A stretch of 64,000 nucleotides of DNA, from the NCBI RefSeq assembly GCF_901000735.1, contig NC_081548.1:5955364-6019363 (forward strand), read 5' to 3'. The notes below the pieces were generated by a model. The model was not told where the DNA came from. It searched no databases and worked only from the letters and a program-made list of their open reading frames with translations. This document shows positions 21,113-31,631 of this stretch, in pieces. The position numbers were made by a program, and so were the translations under genes. Source of the stretch: Corylus avellana (lineage: Eukaryota > Streptophyta > Magnoliopsida > Fagales > Betulaceae). Within the stretch, counting starts at the first letter, position 1, and each line of letters begins with the position of its first letter.

Positions 21113-21328
21113 TTGAAGTTGCTTCGAGGATTAAGTCTAACTTCTGGAAAATTTGACCAGGTTTTCATACTCCTTAAGGGAACGGGTATTTCACAAGACG
21201 CAATCGTAAATTATTTAAAAGCAAACCAGCCATATACCACGGAGCGAGACTTACATGTGGTACTGCCTTGGTTGGGAAGGCTGGGAACTTTCAAGGCTAA
21301 TAAAATATTATTTTTTTTAAAGAAATAA
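21113..21328 (+). other. Short open frame of unknown origin, possible gene fragment
   Basis: The frame reads LRGLSLTSGKFDQVFILLKG and later ERDLHVVLPWLGRLGTFKAN. Its composition looks protein-like, unlike its AT-rich surroundings, and the upstream bases TAATTGAAG/TTGCTTCGAGG could be a splice junction. I do not recognise the family. It may be a host exon fragment carried by the surrounding element, or chance. Confidence 0.25.
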
Positions 21329-22251
21329 TATAAAATTGATTAATTATTAAAAAAATCAATAATTAAAAATATTAAAATATTAAAAAAACTAAAACTATTA
21401 AAAATATAAAAGAAAAAGAAAATAAAAAATGAAAGGGGTGGTGTCAGCCAACTCCATGGCCGGTTTGGGAGTGGTTCGCCGAGGGAGTCCGGCTATCCCA
21501 AAAGGCCAAAAAAAAAAACTTCAAAAAAAAGGTTTGGGTTTTAGGAGTGGCCGGACACCTTCCAAGGGTGAAAGAGAGACAGAGAAGGCAGAGAGACAAA
21601 GAAGGGTCCTCGAGTGACCCATTTCCAGATAGAGAGAGCGAGAGGCGGAGGGAGGGGCGGGATCTTTGCACAAGGCGGATCTGTGGGTTGTCTCTGCGCG
21701 TGTTTTGCGAAGGAGTGTTGGGCTGGGAGGTGGCAGTGCTTGGCTTGTTGGTTTGTTGGTGCTGGAGGGCGGGGCCATGGGGGTGGGAGTACTTGGCTTG
21801 TTGTTCCTTCTCAGAAAAGAATTTGTGCCAGTACTTGGCTACCCACGAATCCATTGTTTTGTCTTTCTTCTGACACATAAAAATCACACCCTCAAGTTCG
21901 TTTCTTTCTTGAAGACGCAGAGACATATTTGATTATTCTGGGATTGGGTTCTGTTGATTTGGATTTGATTTGATTTGATTTGATTTGGTGCTTTGATTTG
22001 CCATGACCTGTTGGTGCTTTGATTTGGTTCTGTTGTTTGGATTTGGATTTGGCCCTTGGGGTCTTGATGAGGGGTGGAGAGTGGAGAGGAGGGAAGGGAG
22101 GAGGGAGTGGATGAGAGGGTTTTCTGACCAGTGGGGGGAGGAGGAGCGAGACGAGGAGGAGGAGAGGAGGGAGCGGAGGTTGGTGGTGAGGGAGGAGAGG
22201 AGGAGGACGGAGAGGAGGTTGGTGATGAGGGAGAGAAGGGTTTGTGGTGAA

Positions 22252-22328
22252 NNNNNNNNNNNNNNNNNNNNNNNNNNNNNNNNNNNNNNNNNNNNNNNNN
22301 NNNNNNNNNNNNNNNNNNNNNNNNNNNN
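22252..22328. other. Assembly gap, 77 N
   Basis: A run of 77 N, unlike the four 100-N gaps, so it is probably an estimated gap or masked sequence rather than a fixed-size placeholder. It interrupts a purine-rich low-complexity stretch. Confidence 0.9.
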
Positions 22329-22809
22329 AATTATTAAATTATTTTATTATTTTAGTTTTTATTTATTTTTAAAATGTTAAATAATAAAATACTAATATTT
22401 TTGAAGTGGGACACGTGACAGCTGGATGGCCCTAAGATTTCTGTTAAGGCCATCAAAGCCATTAACTGGAGACTTTTTGTTGTAGTATATGTGTTACAAA
22501 CATTATTTTTCAGTTGCTTTGTTATTAAAACTTTACAAAGCCATTATTATTTTTTAATCATTTAAATCATTAAAGTTTTATTTGCAAAGGTTTTAATTCT
22601 GTAATTATTGACTAGCTATTTCATACGTTGAAGACTTGGTCTTCAACGTATAGTCATAAGCTTTATATATAGGGAAAACTAATAGGGAAATTCTCTCTAG
22701 GCCCCTGTTTGCAACCTAGAGGAGGAGTATATTTTTCCTCAAATCTTTTCACGAGATTGTGAGGGGTTACTTTGTGTGTTTGGTGAAATCTCATCAAGAG
22801 TAGAGGAGC

Positions 22810-24285
22810 ATGGCAGAAGATCTAGCAGCAATGTGGGGCAGTTTTACTCTGACTGAAAAGGAGGGTGCCATTGACGAGGTTCCGGAGGAGGAGTTAACGG
22901 ATATTGGGATTAAAGGTCGAGCCTGTGTGGTGGGGAAGCTGATGTCAGACCGAAGCATCGGAAAGGAGATTCTGCGGAGCAAGATGATCAGAAGTTGGAT
23001 GCCGACTGGTTTGACGACCTTTAAAGCACTGGGTAACAATATTTTTCTCATTGAGTTTTAAACTCGTGGGATAAATCGCGAATTCTGGAAGGGCGGCCTT
23101 GGAATTTCGAAGGGAACCTGTTTTCCATATTGGAGTTTGACGGGATTTCTCCTCCCTCCGAGCTTCCTTTTAATCTGGTCTCCTTTTGGGTGAGGATGTT
23201 TAACCTTCCTTTGGGTTGCATGGGGAAAGCAACTGGCGAAAGGCTGGGTTCTCATTTAGGTGAAGTGGAGGAGGTGGACACTGATGAGGAGGGAATAGGC
23301 TGGGGCAAATATCTCCGGGTTCGAATCAAACTAAACCTCCATAAACCACTCCTTCGAGGGAGGATGCTAAAGGTTAAAGACAAAATTCGTTGGGTAGCTT
23401 TTCAATACGAGAAGATACCGTGGTTTTGTTTTTCCTGCGGTATTGTCTGTCATGGAGTGTCGGGATGCCAAAAAAGAAGTATTCGAAAGGATATGGGGGA
23501 GAAGCAGAAGAAGGAATATGGTCCTTGGTTGAGAGTGCCCCCCACGAACCGCACCTGGGAGAATGAAAGTATCCAGCCAGCTGTTTCACCGAAGATGTCC
23601 GGAAATAGCAAAAGTTGGGATTTTTCTGGTTTCCGGCGATCGGAGGAGCGCACATCGGCGGGACAAGGGCACAGAATGGAGGAAGACGAGCCGTGCGGAA
23701 ATCACGGGAATTCAATGCGGGCACACGATGGAGGAAATTCTGGCGTAAATGAGGAACCGTTACAGCAGGGAAATGCAACGGGAAATTTCCATGAAGAAGG
23801 GGATTTGAATTTGGCAGTTGGCGATAAGGAATTTAATAATGGCGTTCCTGATTTGGGCAGTAATGCGGGAATCACGTCCAACTCTAATAAGGAGTTTAAT
23901 ATGGAGGAGGGGATCACGATGAAGCAATCCATTAATGCCCCTCATGCAGTCTTTTTTTTCCTCAAAGAAGGGGAACACGTCAGATAGAGAAACGTAAGAG
24001 GTGGGAGTTATTGAAGAAGTGACGTGCCAACTAGCCAAGGGCATCCGGGTCCAACCGGAAGGAATGCAAAACAAGGGTGTAATGAAGTGGAAAAAACGTG
24101 CAAGGTCAGTAAAGGCTCCTTCTTTATTGAGTTCGGATACTCCTCTAGCAGGAGTACGAAAGGCGGATGCGCTTTTATTTCCAGAGCCGGTTGAAATTAC
24201 TAGAAAGAAAGGAAAATGGGTGGGCCCAGAACAGGATGAAAAGAAGAAGGCAGTGGCTGTTGAACAGCCCCGCCAAGACCAATGA
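22810..24285 (+). pseudogene. LINE ORF1, nucleic-acid-binding protein, frameshifted
   Basis: Starts MAEDLAAMWGSFTLTEKEG at 22810 and continues to FKALGNNIFLIEF, the DUF4283 domain typical of plant L1 ORF1. The frame closes with TAA at 23059-23061, but a shift restores WDKSRILEGRPWNFEGNLF and then ILEFDGISPPSELPF. A CCHC-type knuckle CFSCGIVCHGVSGC follows (about 23427-23468). After a stop near 23985 the basic tail continues at 24001-24285. ORF1 protein coats the LINE RNA and helps target-primed reverse transcription. At least one frameshift and one stop make it non-functional. Its stop TGA (24283-24285) overlaps the ORF2 start. Confidence 0.85.
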
Positions 24286-27200
24286 GTATCTTAAGTTGGA
24301 ACTGTTGGGGGCTTGGGAACCCCCGCACAGTTCGTGATCTTCACCGTTTGGTGAAAGAAAAGCGACCCAGCTTAGTCTTCCTCATGGAAACTAAGCTTCA
24401 GGCTCATCGTTTTGATACTATTAAAAGTCGGCTAGGTTACCAAAGTGTCTTTGTTGTGGATTGTGTTGGACGCAGTGGAGGGTTGGCACTCTTTTGGTCC
24501 ATGGATTTTACTGTGGAAATCCAAAACTATAGTCGACGTCATATTAACGCTATAGTAAAAGCAGAGGGGACTAGTCAACCTTGGAAGTTAACTGGGTTTT
24601 ATGGACACCCGGAAGTAAGCCATCGGGCAGAGTCATGGAGCCTTTTACGTCACCTTCGCACTTACGATCCAACTCCTTGGATTTGTCTTGGTGATTTTAA
24701 TGAAACATTAACAGATGATGAAAAATGGGGCGGAGGGCGTAAAGCCAGATGGCAGATGGACAATTTCTGGGAGGCTATTATTTCATGTAGATTGGAGGAC
24801 ATGGGTTATGTTGGTCCGGCCTTCACTTGGTGTAATAAACAAGAAGGGGATCTTTTCATTAAGGAGCGGCTTGATCGGGTGTTGGCTAATACACAATGGT
24901 AGAATTTGTTTCCATTTAGACAAGTGGAAGTTCTGTCCTCTTGTACTTCGGATCATGCCCCTTTACACGTATGGTTTCATCGAAACTGGGAAAATAGGCA
25001 AAAGCCACGGAAAAAGTTTCGGTTTGAGGTAGCATGGGACAAAAAAGAGGTGGAGGGTGTAATAAACCAAGTGTGGAGAGCAAAAGACAGAAGTGGTGGT
25101 GGTTGGGACACAATTCGTCAAAAGCTAGAAAGGAGCAAAGTTTCACTGCTCAAATGGAAAAAACTGAATAGGGACCCCACAGAAAATGAAGTTAAAGAAA
25201 ACATGACAAAGATAAAGGACCTTCATGAAGGGGAAGGGGAGTGGAACCTGATCCGGTTACAACAACTTCAAGACCAAACTCAACAATGTATGAAGCAGCT
25301 GGAACTGAAATGGCGTCAAAGGGCAAAAGAATGTTGGCTAGTACATGGGGACAAAAACTCAAAATATTTTCACGCTTGTGCTTCCCAACGGCGGCAAAAA
25401 AATCTAATCTCCTCCATCGTGGATGACGATGGAGTAAGACGGGATGATTCTTTGGGTATCGAAGAGGCCTTCGTGAAGCACTTTACGGAGATTTTCTCAA
25501 CTTCGGGTCCTAGGAGTCTTGAGGAATGCACTCAGCTGCTGCCTCTGAAGGTCACTGCCGAGATGAATAACCAGCTCCTGAGTTTGATAACGAGAGAGGA
25601 AGTTCACACGGCTCTATCCCAAATGGCACCTATGAAGTCCCCTGGCCCAGATGGATTTCCTGCGGCCTTTTACCAAGACCATTGGAATTTGGTGGGAGAG
25701 GAGGTATTTCAGGCAGTAAGTAATTTTTTCAATTCTGGTTTTTTTGATCCGGATGTAAATTTCACTTATATTGCCCTTGTGCCAAAAAAGAAAAATCCTA
25801 AGGGAGTCTCAGATTTTAGGCCCATTAGCCTTTGCAACGTGGTTTACAAAATCCTTGCAAAAGTCATGGCTAATAGACTAAAACATGTATTACCTTTTCT
25901 CATATCATGCAATCAATCGGCTTTCATTCCGGGCCGTTTGATTTCGGATAACATTATTGTAGCTTACGAAACTCTACATACTATGCATTCTCGCATGTAT
26001 GGGAGAGTGGGATATATGGCGGTGAAACTCGATATGAGTAAAGCTTACGACAGGGTTGAATGGATTTTTCTAGAAGAAGTCATGAGAAAATTGGGGTTTG
26101 ATGAAAAATGGGTCCAACTTGTTATGCAATGTGTTAATTCTGTTACATATTCTGTAATTGTAAATGGTTCTCCTGTGGGCTTTATTAAACCTACTAGGGG
26201 AATTAGACAGGGTGACCCTCTCTCTCCATACCTTTTCATTTTGTGTGCAAAGGTTCTGAGCACAATGTTGTTAAAAGAAGAGATGACTGGACGTTTGAAA
26301 GGGGTCCCAACTTCTTTCAAAGGCTCAAGAATCAACCATCTTTTTTTTGCTGACGACAGCCTTATTTTTTGCAAGGCTACAGAACAGGAGTGGACTATTT
26401 TGAAGAAAGTTCTGAATTCGTATGAGGAGGCTTCGGGACAAAGGCTTAACAACGACAAAACTTCGGTCTTTTTCAGCCGCAATACAAATCAAGCAACAAA
26501 AGACTGAATTTTGGCGATCGTAGGAGTTCCAGAGTCACAACGATTTGACACTTATTTGGGGTTGCCCGCATTGGTGGGTAGATCCAGAATCCGGGAATTC
26601 CAATGCTTGATGGATAGAGTAAAGAAGAGGGTGACAGACTGGAAGACAAAATTTCTCTCACAGGCCGGAAAGGAAGTACTTATAAAAGCGGTGGTCCAAG
26701 CAATCCCCACTCACTGCATGAGCATTTTTTTGCTCCCATCAGAATTATGCAGGGAATGAAACAAGTTGATGCAAAAATTTTGGTGGGGTCATAAGGAGAA
26801 CGACAAGAAGATACATTGGATGAGTTGGGAGAGAATGGGAAGAGCAAAAAATTTGGGTGGAATGGGGTTCCGGGACCTTTGTTGTTTCAACAAAGCTCTC
26901 TTAGCCAAGCAATGTTGGCGTCTCATGCAGTAACCCGATAGTTTGGCAGCAAAGATTATTAAAGCAAAGTATTATCCCACGGGCTCTATTTTGACAGCAA
27001 AGTTGGGAAACAAACCCTCCTTTGCCTGGCGAAGCATCATGGCAGGTAAGGAGCTTTTAGAAGAAGGATTATTATGGCGAATAGGCAATGGGAACTCAGT
27101 CCGGATACGTAAGGATAAATGGCTCCCACTGCCAATAATGTATTCCCTGCAGTCATGCAACACAAGCATAGGGGAGGATGCACGGGTGGCCGAGTTAATG

Positions 27201-28402
27201 GTCGACAACCCTGCCAGATGGAATAGGAGCTATATTTTTCAGAATTTTGACGAAGAGGAAGCGATGGCAATCTGTAACCTCCCTTTGAGCAGACATCACC
27301 TAGAAGATAAGATAATCTGGCGTGTATCAAAGTCAGGGGAATTTTCGGTGAAGAGTGCTTATCATCTAGAGAAGGATAGACAAACAAGATTGACAGGAGA
27401 ATGTTCAAAAGGGGGGAGCAATCAGACTGTATGGAAGATGATCTGGGGTCTGAAAATCCCACACTCTGCTCAAGTGTTCCTATGGAGAGCCTGCAACCAA
27501 ATCCTCCCCACAAAAGATAATCTGAAGAAGCGGAAGGTTCTAGAGGATGATACATGTTTCTTTTGTAGTAACGCTATTGAAACTACACTCCATATTCTTT
27601 GGGACTGCCCTTCTTCCAGAGATGTATGGTGCGTTAGTGGCAGACAGATCCAAAAATGTAAGTCTGGAGGAGAAAGCTTCTGTGAGTTGGTGGAGCATCT
27701 GCTGGATTTTTTATAGCGAGAGGACATGGAATTATTGCAATGACTGCAAAGAAGATCTGGAGTAGAAGAAATGAAGTGGTGCATGGGGGGTTATTCTCAC
27801 ATCCCTGTGCAGTCGAAAAGCAGGCTAGAGAACATCTCCAGAAGTATCGCAAGGCAAATGAAAAGAAGGAAGAAGTCACGGAACCTCCTTTGCTGATCCA
27901 ACAGAGATGGGAAGCTCCTCCGAATGGCTACTATAAGATCAACTGGGATGTTGCCATCGACCAAGAGAATCGGCGCATGGGAGTTGGGGCCATCATCCGA
28001 GACGAACAGGGGAACACCATCGCAGCTATCAGTCAACCAGTAATGGCCCTCCACGAAACCGTTTCAGCCGAAGCAATGGCTGCTCTAAGGGCTGTGGAAT
28101 TTGGTAGGGAGGTGGGGGTATATGATGCTCTCCTTGAGGGGGATTCACTGCTTGTGGTCAAGGCTATTGGAGACCCAAATCAGAACTGGTTACGCTATGG
28201 ACAAATCATTGAGGATATCAAATTGGTTTTGGGGTCTATAAACAGATGGGGTGTTAGGCATGTTAAAAGAGAGGCCAATCAAGCAGCCCATGGGTTGGCC
28301 AAATTCGCTATAAGGAATTCAGAGACTCAATTCTGGTTAGAGGAGACCCCAGGATGTATATCTGACATCGTGTTTTTAGAGCAATCAGCTCTTTTTTTGT
28401 AA
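24282..28402 (+). pseudogene. LINE ORF2: endonuclease, reverse transcriptase, zinc-binding region, RNase H
   Basis: Order of domains: apurinic-type endonuclease (MSILSWNCWGLGNPRT; METK; GDFNE; SDHAPL), 24282 to about 25000; reverse transcriptase with KSPGPDGFPAAFY, SAFIPGRLISDN, KLDMSKAYDRVEW and the catalytic LFFADDSLIF (about 25630-26480); the zf-RVT region with CFFCSNAIETTLHILWDCP (27556-27612); and an RNase H domain with KINWDVAID, EAMAALRAVEF and EGDSLLVV (27930-28330). In-frame stops occur at 24901 (TAG), 26505 (TGA), 26757 (TGA), 26929 (TAA) and 27714 (TAG); part of the zinc-region boundary also changes frame. Intact copies nick DNA and copy LINE RNA into it. This one is inactive, but all catalytic motifs can still be read. 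Confidence 0.93.
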
Positions 28403-28470
28403 GGCTTTAGCCTGTCCACCAATTTTTGAATGATATGATACTCATTTCCTCAAAAAAAACAAAAAAAAAA

Positions 28471-28519
<49 letters not shown>

Positions 28520-28643
28520 CCGTTTAGAGTTAATAAGTATTACTGTATTTATAACAACTTTTATGCTTGGAGTTTGTTACTATACGTTATGACCGTTTGG
28601 TCATTAGACCTCCTTTATGACATTAAAAAGAAACTTTCCAGCA

Positions 28644-28694
<51 letters not shown>

Positions 28695-29137
28695 AGCTCT
28701 CATAAGGATAGGAAAAATCACCTACTTTTCTTTCCAATACGTATAGTGTTGTAAAACACTTGTTTTTTTGCATAAAGCCATATGCTATATTATTGGTTTT
28801 TTTTTTACAAAGAATATTTTGAAGTCCCTCATCCACTTTGACAATTGGGTTGTTCTATTACTCTTCGTTATTGGAAGTGCGTCCTTAACGAAGGTAGACG
28901 CTATAGTCTAATCATGGGAGGTTGCGTGTCAAATGATCTAATCGCACCGAGTTATACACTCCGGGAGGCACGAATCAACCTTTAAGGACAACGCTCTTGC
29001 GTGATTCTATAGCTTTGTGATATCTTTTCATACTCTATTTTCATCTCTTGTATTTTATTTATTTTATTGTTGATATTCATATTGTAATTATTTTATATCA
29101 ATGAGAATTTGTGCACCATCCAAAATTATTTCTAACA

Positions 29138-30336
29138 CTTCTCTAGTCCAACAAATCTGGAGAGGATCTGGATCCCATTTTGAAAGAGACATGCACCCTA
29201 TGCCGCCTCCACATTATTCACATCTATTTTCCTTCTTTCTGTTTTGTTATATTTTGCTCCATTCCGAACATGCATGGCTGCTAGTTAAAATTTGCCAAAA
29301 CAATGGTGCACTTCATTTCTGGTGGACAAAGTTTTATTCTAAATTAATTTTTTTTTTTTTTTTAAGAAAAAAATTATTTAATTTATTAAATTAATATTTG
29401 TCCTTATAGTATCTATTTGTCACGTTTTCTATTAAAAATGAATGGTAAAATCATATATTTTAAGGATAGATTTCTGTTTAACATAATGGATGAAAAAAAA
29501 TAAAATTCTCCAAACTAAATTTGGAGGGAAATTTTGTCCATTTGTAATAGGCAATAGTAATAAAGAACTTGGAGAGTAGAGGCCATGATCGTAATCTCGA
29601 ATTTTTATTTTCTTCCTCTTACTAGAATGAATAATGTTATAAATCACATTTTTATCTTAATTTGTTAATTGGGTACCGCTAATTAAATTTATTTATTTAT
29701 TTATTGTTATTTTTGTCTTAGTTTGGAGGAAAATTTTGTTAATTTGTAATATCGATAGCTGATTGACTGTGCCAAATTAGCAAGGTGTGATAAAACCGAA
29801 ATAAAAGTGTGGTGTATAATTTTTTTTGTAATTAAAAAAAGAAAAAAAAAAACTGTTATAAGTTTGTAAACTGTCATATATATGAACACCAAACATTGGG
29901 TGGGAGAAAGTGTATTTTATAGGAATGAACCAAAAATAATATACATAAACCTGGTTATAGCCGTTGGGATTTTCCACATGCAGTAGACACTAGCTAGAAC
30001 CATTGAGCAGCTCATTAGGGCTGTCCTTTATGATTGAGAATTTCAGGCATTTGTAATTTGCAATGGATGACACAGAACGAATCGCGCCATCTCAATGTAG
30101 GAAAAAAAAAAAAAAGTTTAAGGTCGACTGGTATAGTTGATTTACCCACGATGGACGAGTTTCGTGTTTTGGGGTGGTCGACCTTCTTAAAAGAGAAATG
30201 ATTTTTTTTTTGCCATAATTCTTCTCCTATTCTTTACTTTTCAAAATTATCATTGTATTTGTAGTTTTATGGTGGCTTTTATACATGAGTCACACAGATT
30301 CAATGGTAATTTTAAAAATAGAACGATAAAAGATAT
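29138..30336. other. Intergenic, AT-rich
   Basis: No gene is seen. A direct repeat TTTGGAGG(G/A)AAATTTTGT occurs at about 29520 and 29721, and the phrase ATCACATTTTTATC at 29641 recurs at about 4230. These look like remnants of small elements. Poly-A and poly-T runs are common. Confidence 0.5.
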
Positions 30337-30860
30337 AAATTGGGGTTGGCAATAAAATAATGTGAAAGTGCATTAGGCTTTAATACCCAAGAGCACATCT
30401 TACGTATGTTATTTATAGATAACATGTAGAGTTCGTAATATTAGTAACTATACAATGAGTACGTATCTTACTCTAGCTAGTAGATAATATTTGAACTATA
30501 TCTAATCTAGCTAATAGATAATATTTGAACTAGTCTAAGAACTATAATACAATCTAAACTCTTAGACTATGACATAAATATTATCTCCTTCTAGTGCTTT
30601 GATCTTTATCTCTAACAGGCAAGACCACACTTAAAATATGTTTTGTTTTTGTTTTTGTTTTTGTTTTTTTTTTTTTTTTTTCTATATTATTAATGTGGTT
30701 TGTTTTCAGCTAATCATTACAAACAAATGGTTGAGATTTAGCGAATTGTAGACACATGCAATTTTTGCCAATTTAAATCCCAGGTACGCATGTTTGCTGG
30801 TTCTTGCCCAATACCAAAGTTGCCTTTATGCATTTTCATTTCTTGTAAGTAGAGCGAGAT
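30337..30860 (+). repeat. 5' flank of P450 copy B, duplicate of 8820-9391
   Basis: It has the same order of blocks as upstream of copy A: GGCAATAAAATAATGTGAAA, CATCTTACGTATGTTAT, TAGATAATATTTGAACTA units, TTTCAGCTAATCATTAC and ATGTTTGCTGGTTCTTGCCC. Copy B lacks one repeat unit present in A. The duplication of the P450 locus therefore includes at least 520 bp of upstream sequence. Confidence 0.8.
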
Positions 30861-31315
30861 ATGGACCTCTTCCTTTGGTATCCACTTCAGCTTGTAATCC
30901 TCAGCATTTCTCTTTCTTTCATGATCTTGTGCATTTACAAACACAAACCCATTTTCCCCTGTTAAGGAACCAGCACATGCGTTGCAAAGTTCTACGCAGA
31001 CTCTGTATTCACTTGTATTATCCTTATATTTGTTTTATCTCTTCCCTATTAAGCTCTCTAGTTGTATTAGTTCTCCTAGTCCTAGTTGCATTAGTTCTCC
31101 TACTTCTAGTTGTATTAGTTTTTTACTTAGTTGATTTCAATTGTAACTCTTTGCTTATATATATAATAAGAACGAAGCTGAGACTTCATTCCGCCAAAGA
31201 AAGTTTATTTGCTTTCTTTCATGGTATTAAAACCTACCACAGGACGAATGGGGGCCTACACTACTTACCCCGTTACAAGAACCAGGAACAATACCGGTCT
31301 GCACGTAAGGGAGGG

Positions 31316-31446
31316 TGTTGAGAAATAGTCTCACATTGCCTGTGGACAAGATCTTGTGCATGTTTATAAAGAATGGGTAATCCTCTATTATTGAACCGGT
31401 TTTATGAGATGAGTTTGGCCCATGAATGTCTTCATGGTATCAAAGC
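31316..31446 (+). repeat. Second short LTR and primer-binding site in the Copia leader
   Basis: A 119-bp unit starts TGTTGAGAAATAGTCTCAC at 31316, directly after the purine tract AAGGGAGGG, and ends GTCTTCA at 31434. It is followed by TGGTATCAAAGC, a good initiator-Met primer site. It resembles the 119-bp TRIM LTRs at 37829 and 38049 in length and layout (TCYCACRTYG near the start, GTTTATAA in the middle). No second copy is found near the 3' LTR. Confidence 0.65.
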
Positions 31447-31631
31447 AATTAGAAGCTCTCCCTTGCTGACCCTCCAATCTCCTTGCTGCCGCACAGCACC
31501 TTTGCTGCCTTCAGAAATTAGAAGCTCCCCTTGCTGCACAATTGCTGCCGCACCAATCCGCAGCCCTTCTTCTTGGCATCAACAGCACCTTTGCTTGCCT
31601 CTCTCAAACCTAGCAAGCAACATCAATTCTC

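Larger units (their letters stand above)
20446..22477. other. Transposon-like, low-complexity intergenic sequence
   Basis: It contains an AT dinucleotide run (20491-20514), a GC-rich block GGTGGCCCGAAAGGCTCCACC (split here as one short motif at about 20520-20540), a GATTT pentamer array (about 21960-21987) and a strongly purine-rich strand at 22060-22250 made of GAGGAGGGAG-type repeats. The long open frames in the GC-rich part (for example minus 21444-21926) follow base composition and show no motif. No gene is assigned. Confidence 0.45.
22672..28468 (+). mobile_element. Full-length L1-type LINE with 14-bp target duplication
   Basis: The element runs from an untranslated leader through ORF1 and ORF2 to a 3' UTR and A-rich tail (28451-28470). 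AAGCTTTATATATA flanks it (22658-22671 and 28469-28482). Length (5.8 kb), order of domains and tail fit plant L1 elements. It carries about seven inactivating stops or frameshifts. It inserted into the solo LTR. Confidence 0.93.
22478..29137 (+). mobile_element. Solo LTR (Copia family), split by a LINE
   Basis: It starts TGTTGTAGTATATGTG at 22478 and ends TTTCTAACA at 29137, matching the LTR at 9873-10917. The most conserved part is 28860-29137 versus 10630-10917 (GAAGTGCGTCCTTAACGAAG and ATGAGAATTTGTGCACCATC). Flanks CTTTT (22473-22477) and CTTCT (29138-29142) may be a mutated target duplication. No internal retrotransposon coding follows, hence a solo LTR. A LINE fills 22672-28468, and TA repeats have expanded around 28471-28517 and 28644-28692. 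A perfect hairpin lies at 22623-22651. Confidence 0.8.

Noticed and set aside
21444..21926. A 160-residue minus-strand open frame as a gene.
   Set aside because: It lies in a purine/pyrimidine-biased stretch, is rich in Ser/Pro/Leu as expected from composition, and has no recognisable domain.
22460..22490. TTTTTGTTGTAGTA looked like the right end of the CACTA element starting at 20068.
   Set aside because: The bases from 22478 (TGTTGTAGTATATGTG) align with the start of the LTR at 9873 (TGTTGTAATATTTG), and the terminal base is A, not G. It is the start of a solo LTR.
30794..31321. A 175-codon frame with hydrophobic runs as a membrane protein.
   Set aside because: It overlaps the P450 start in another frame and the Copia 5' LTR; the hydrophobic run comes from TTAGTTCTCCTA repeats in the LTR.
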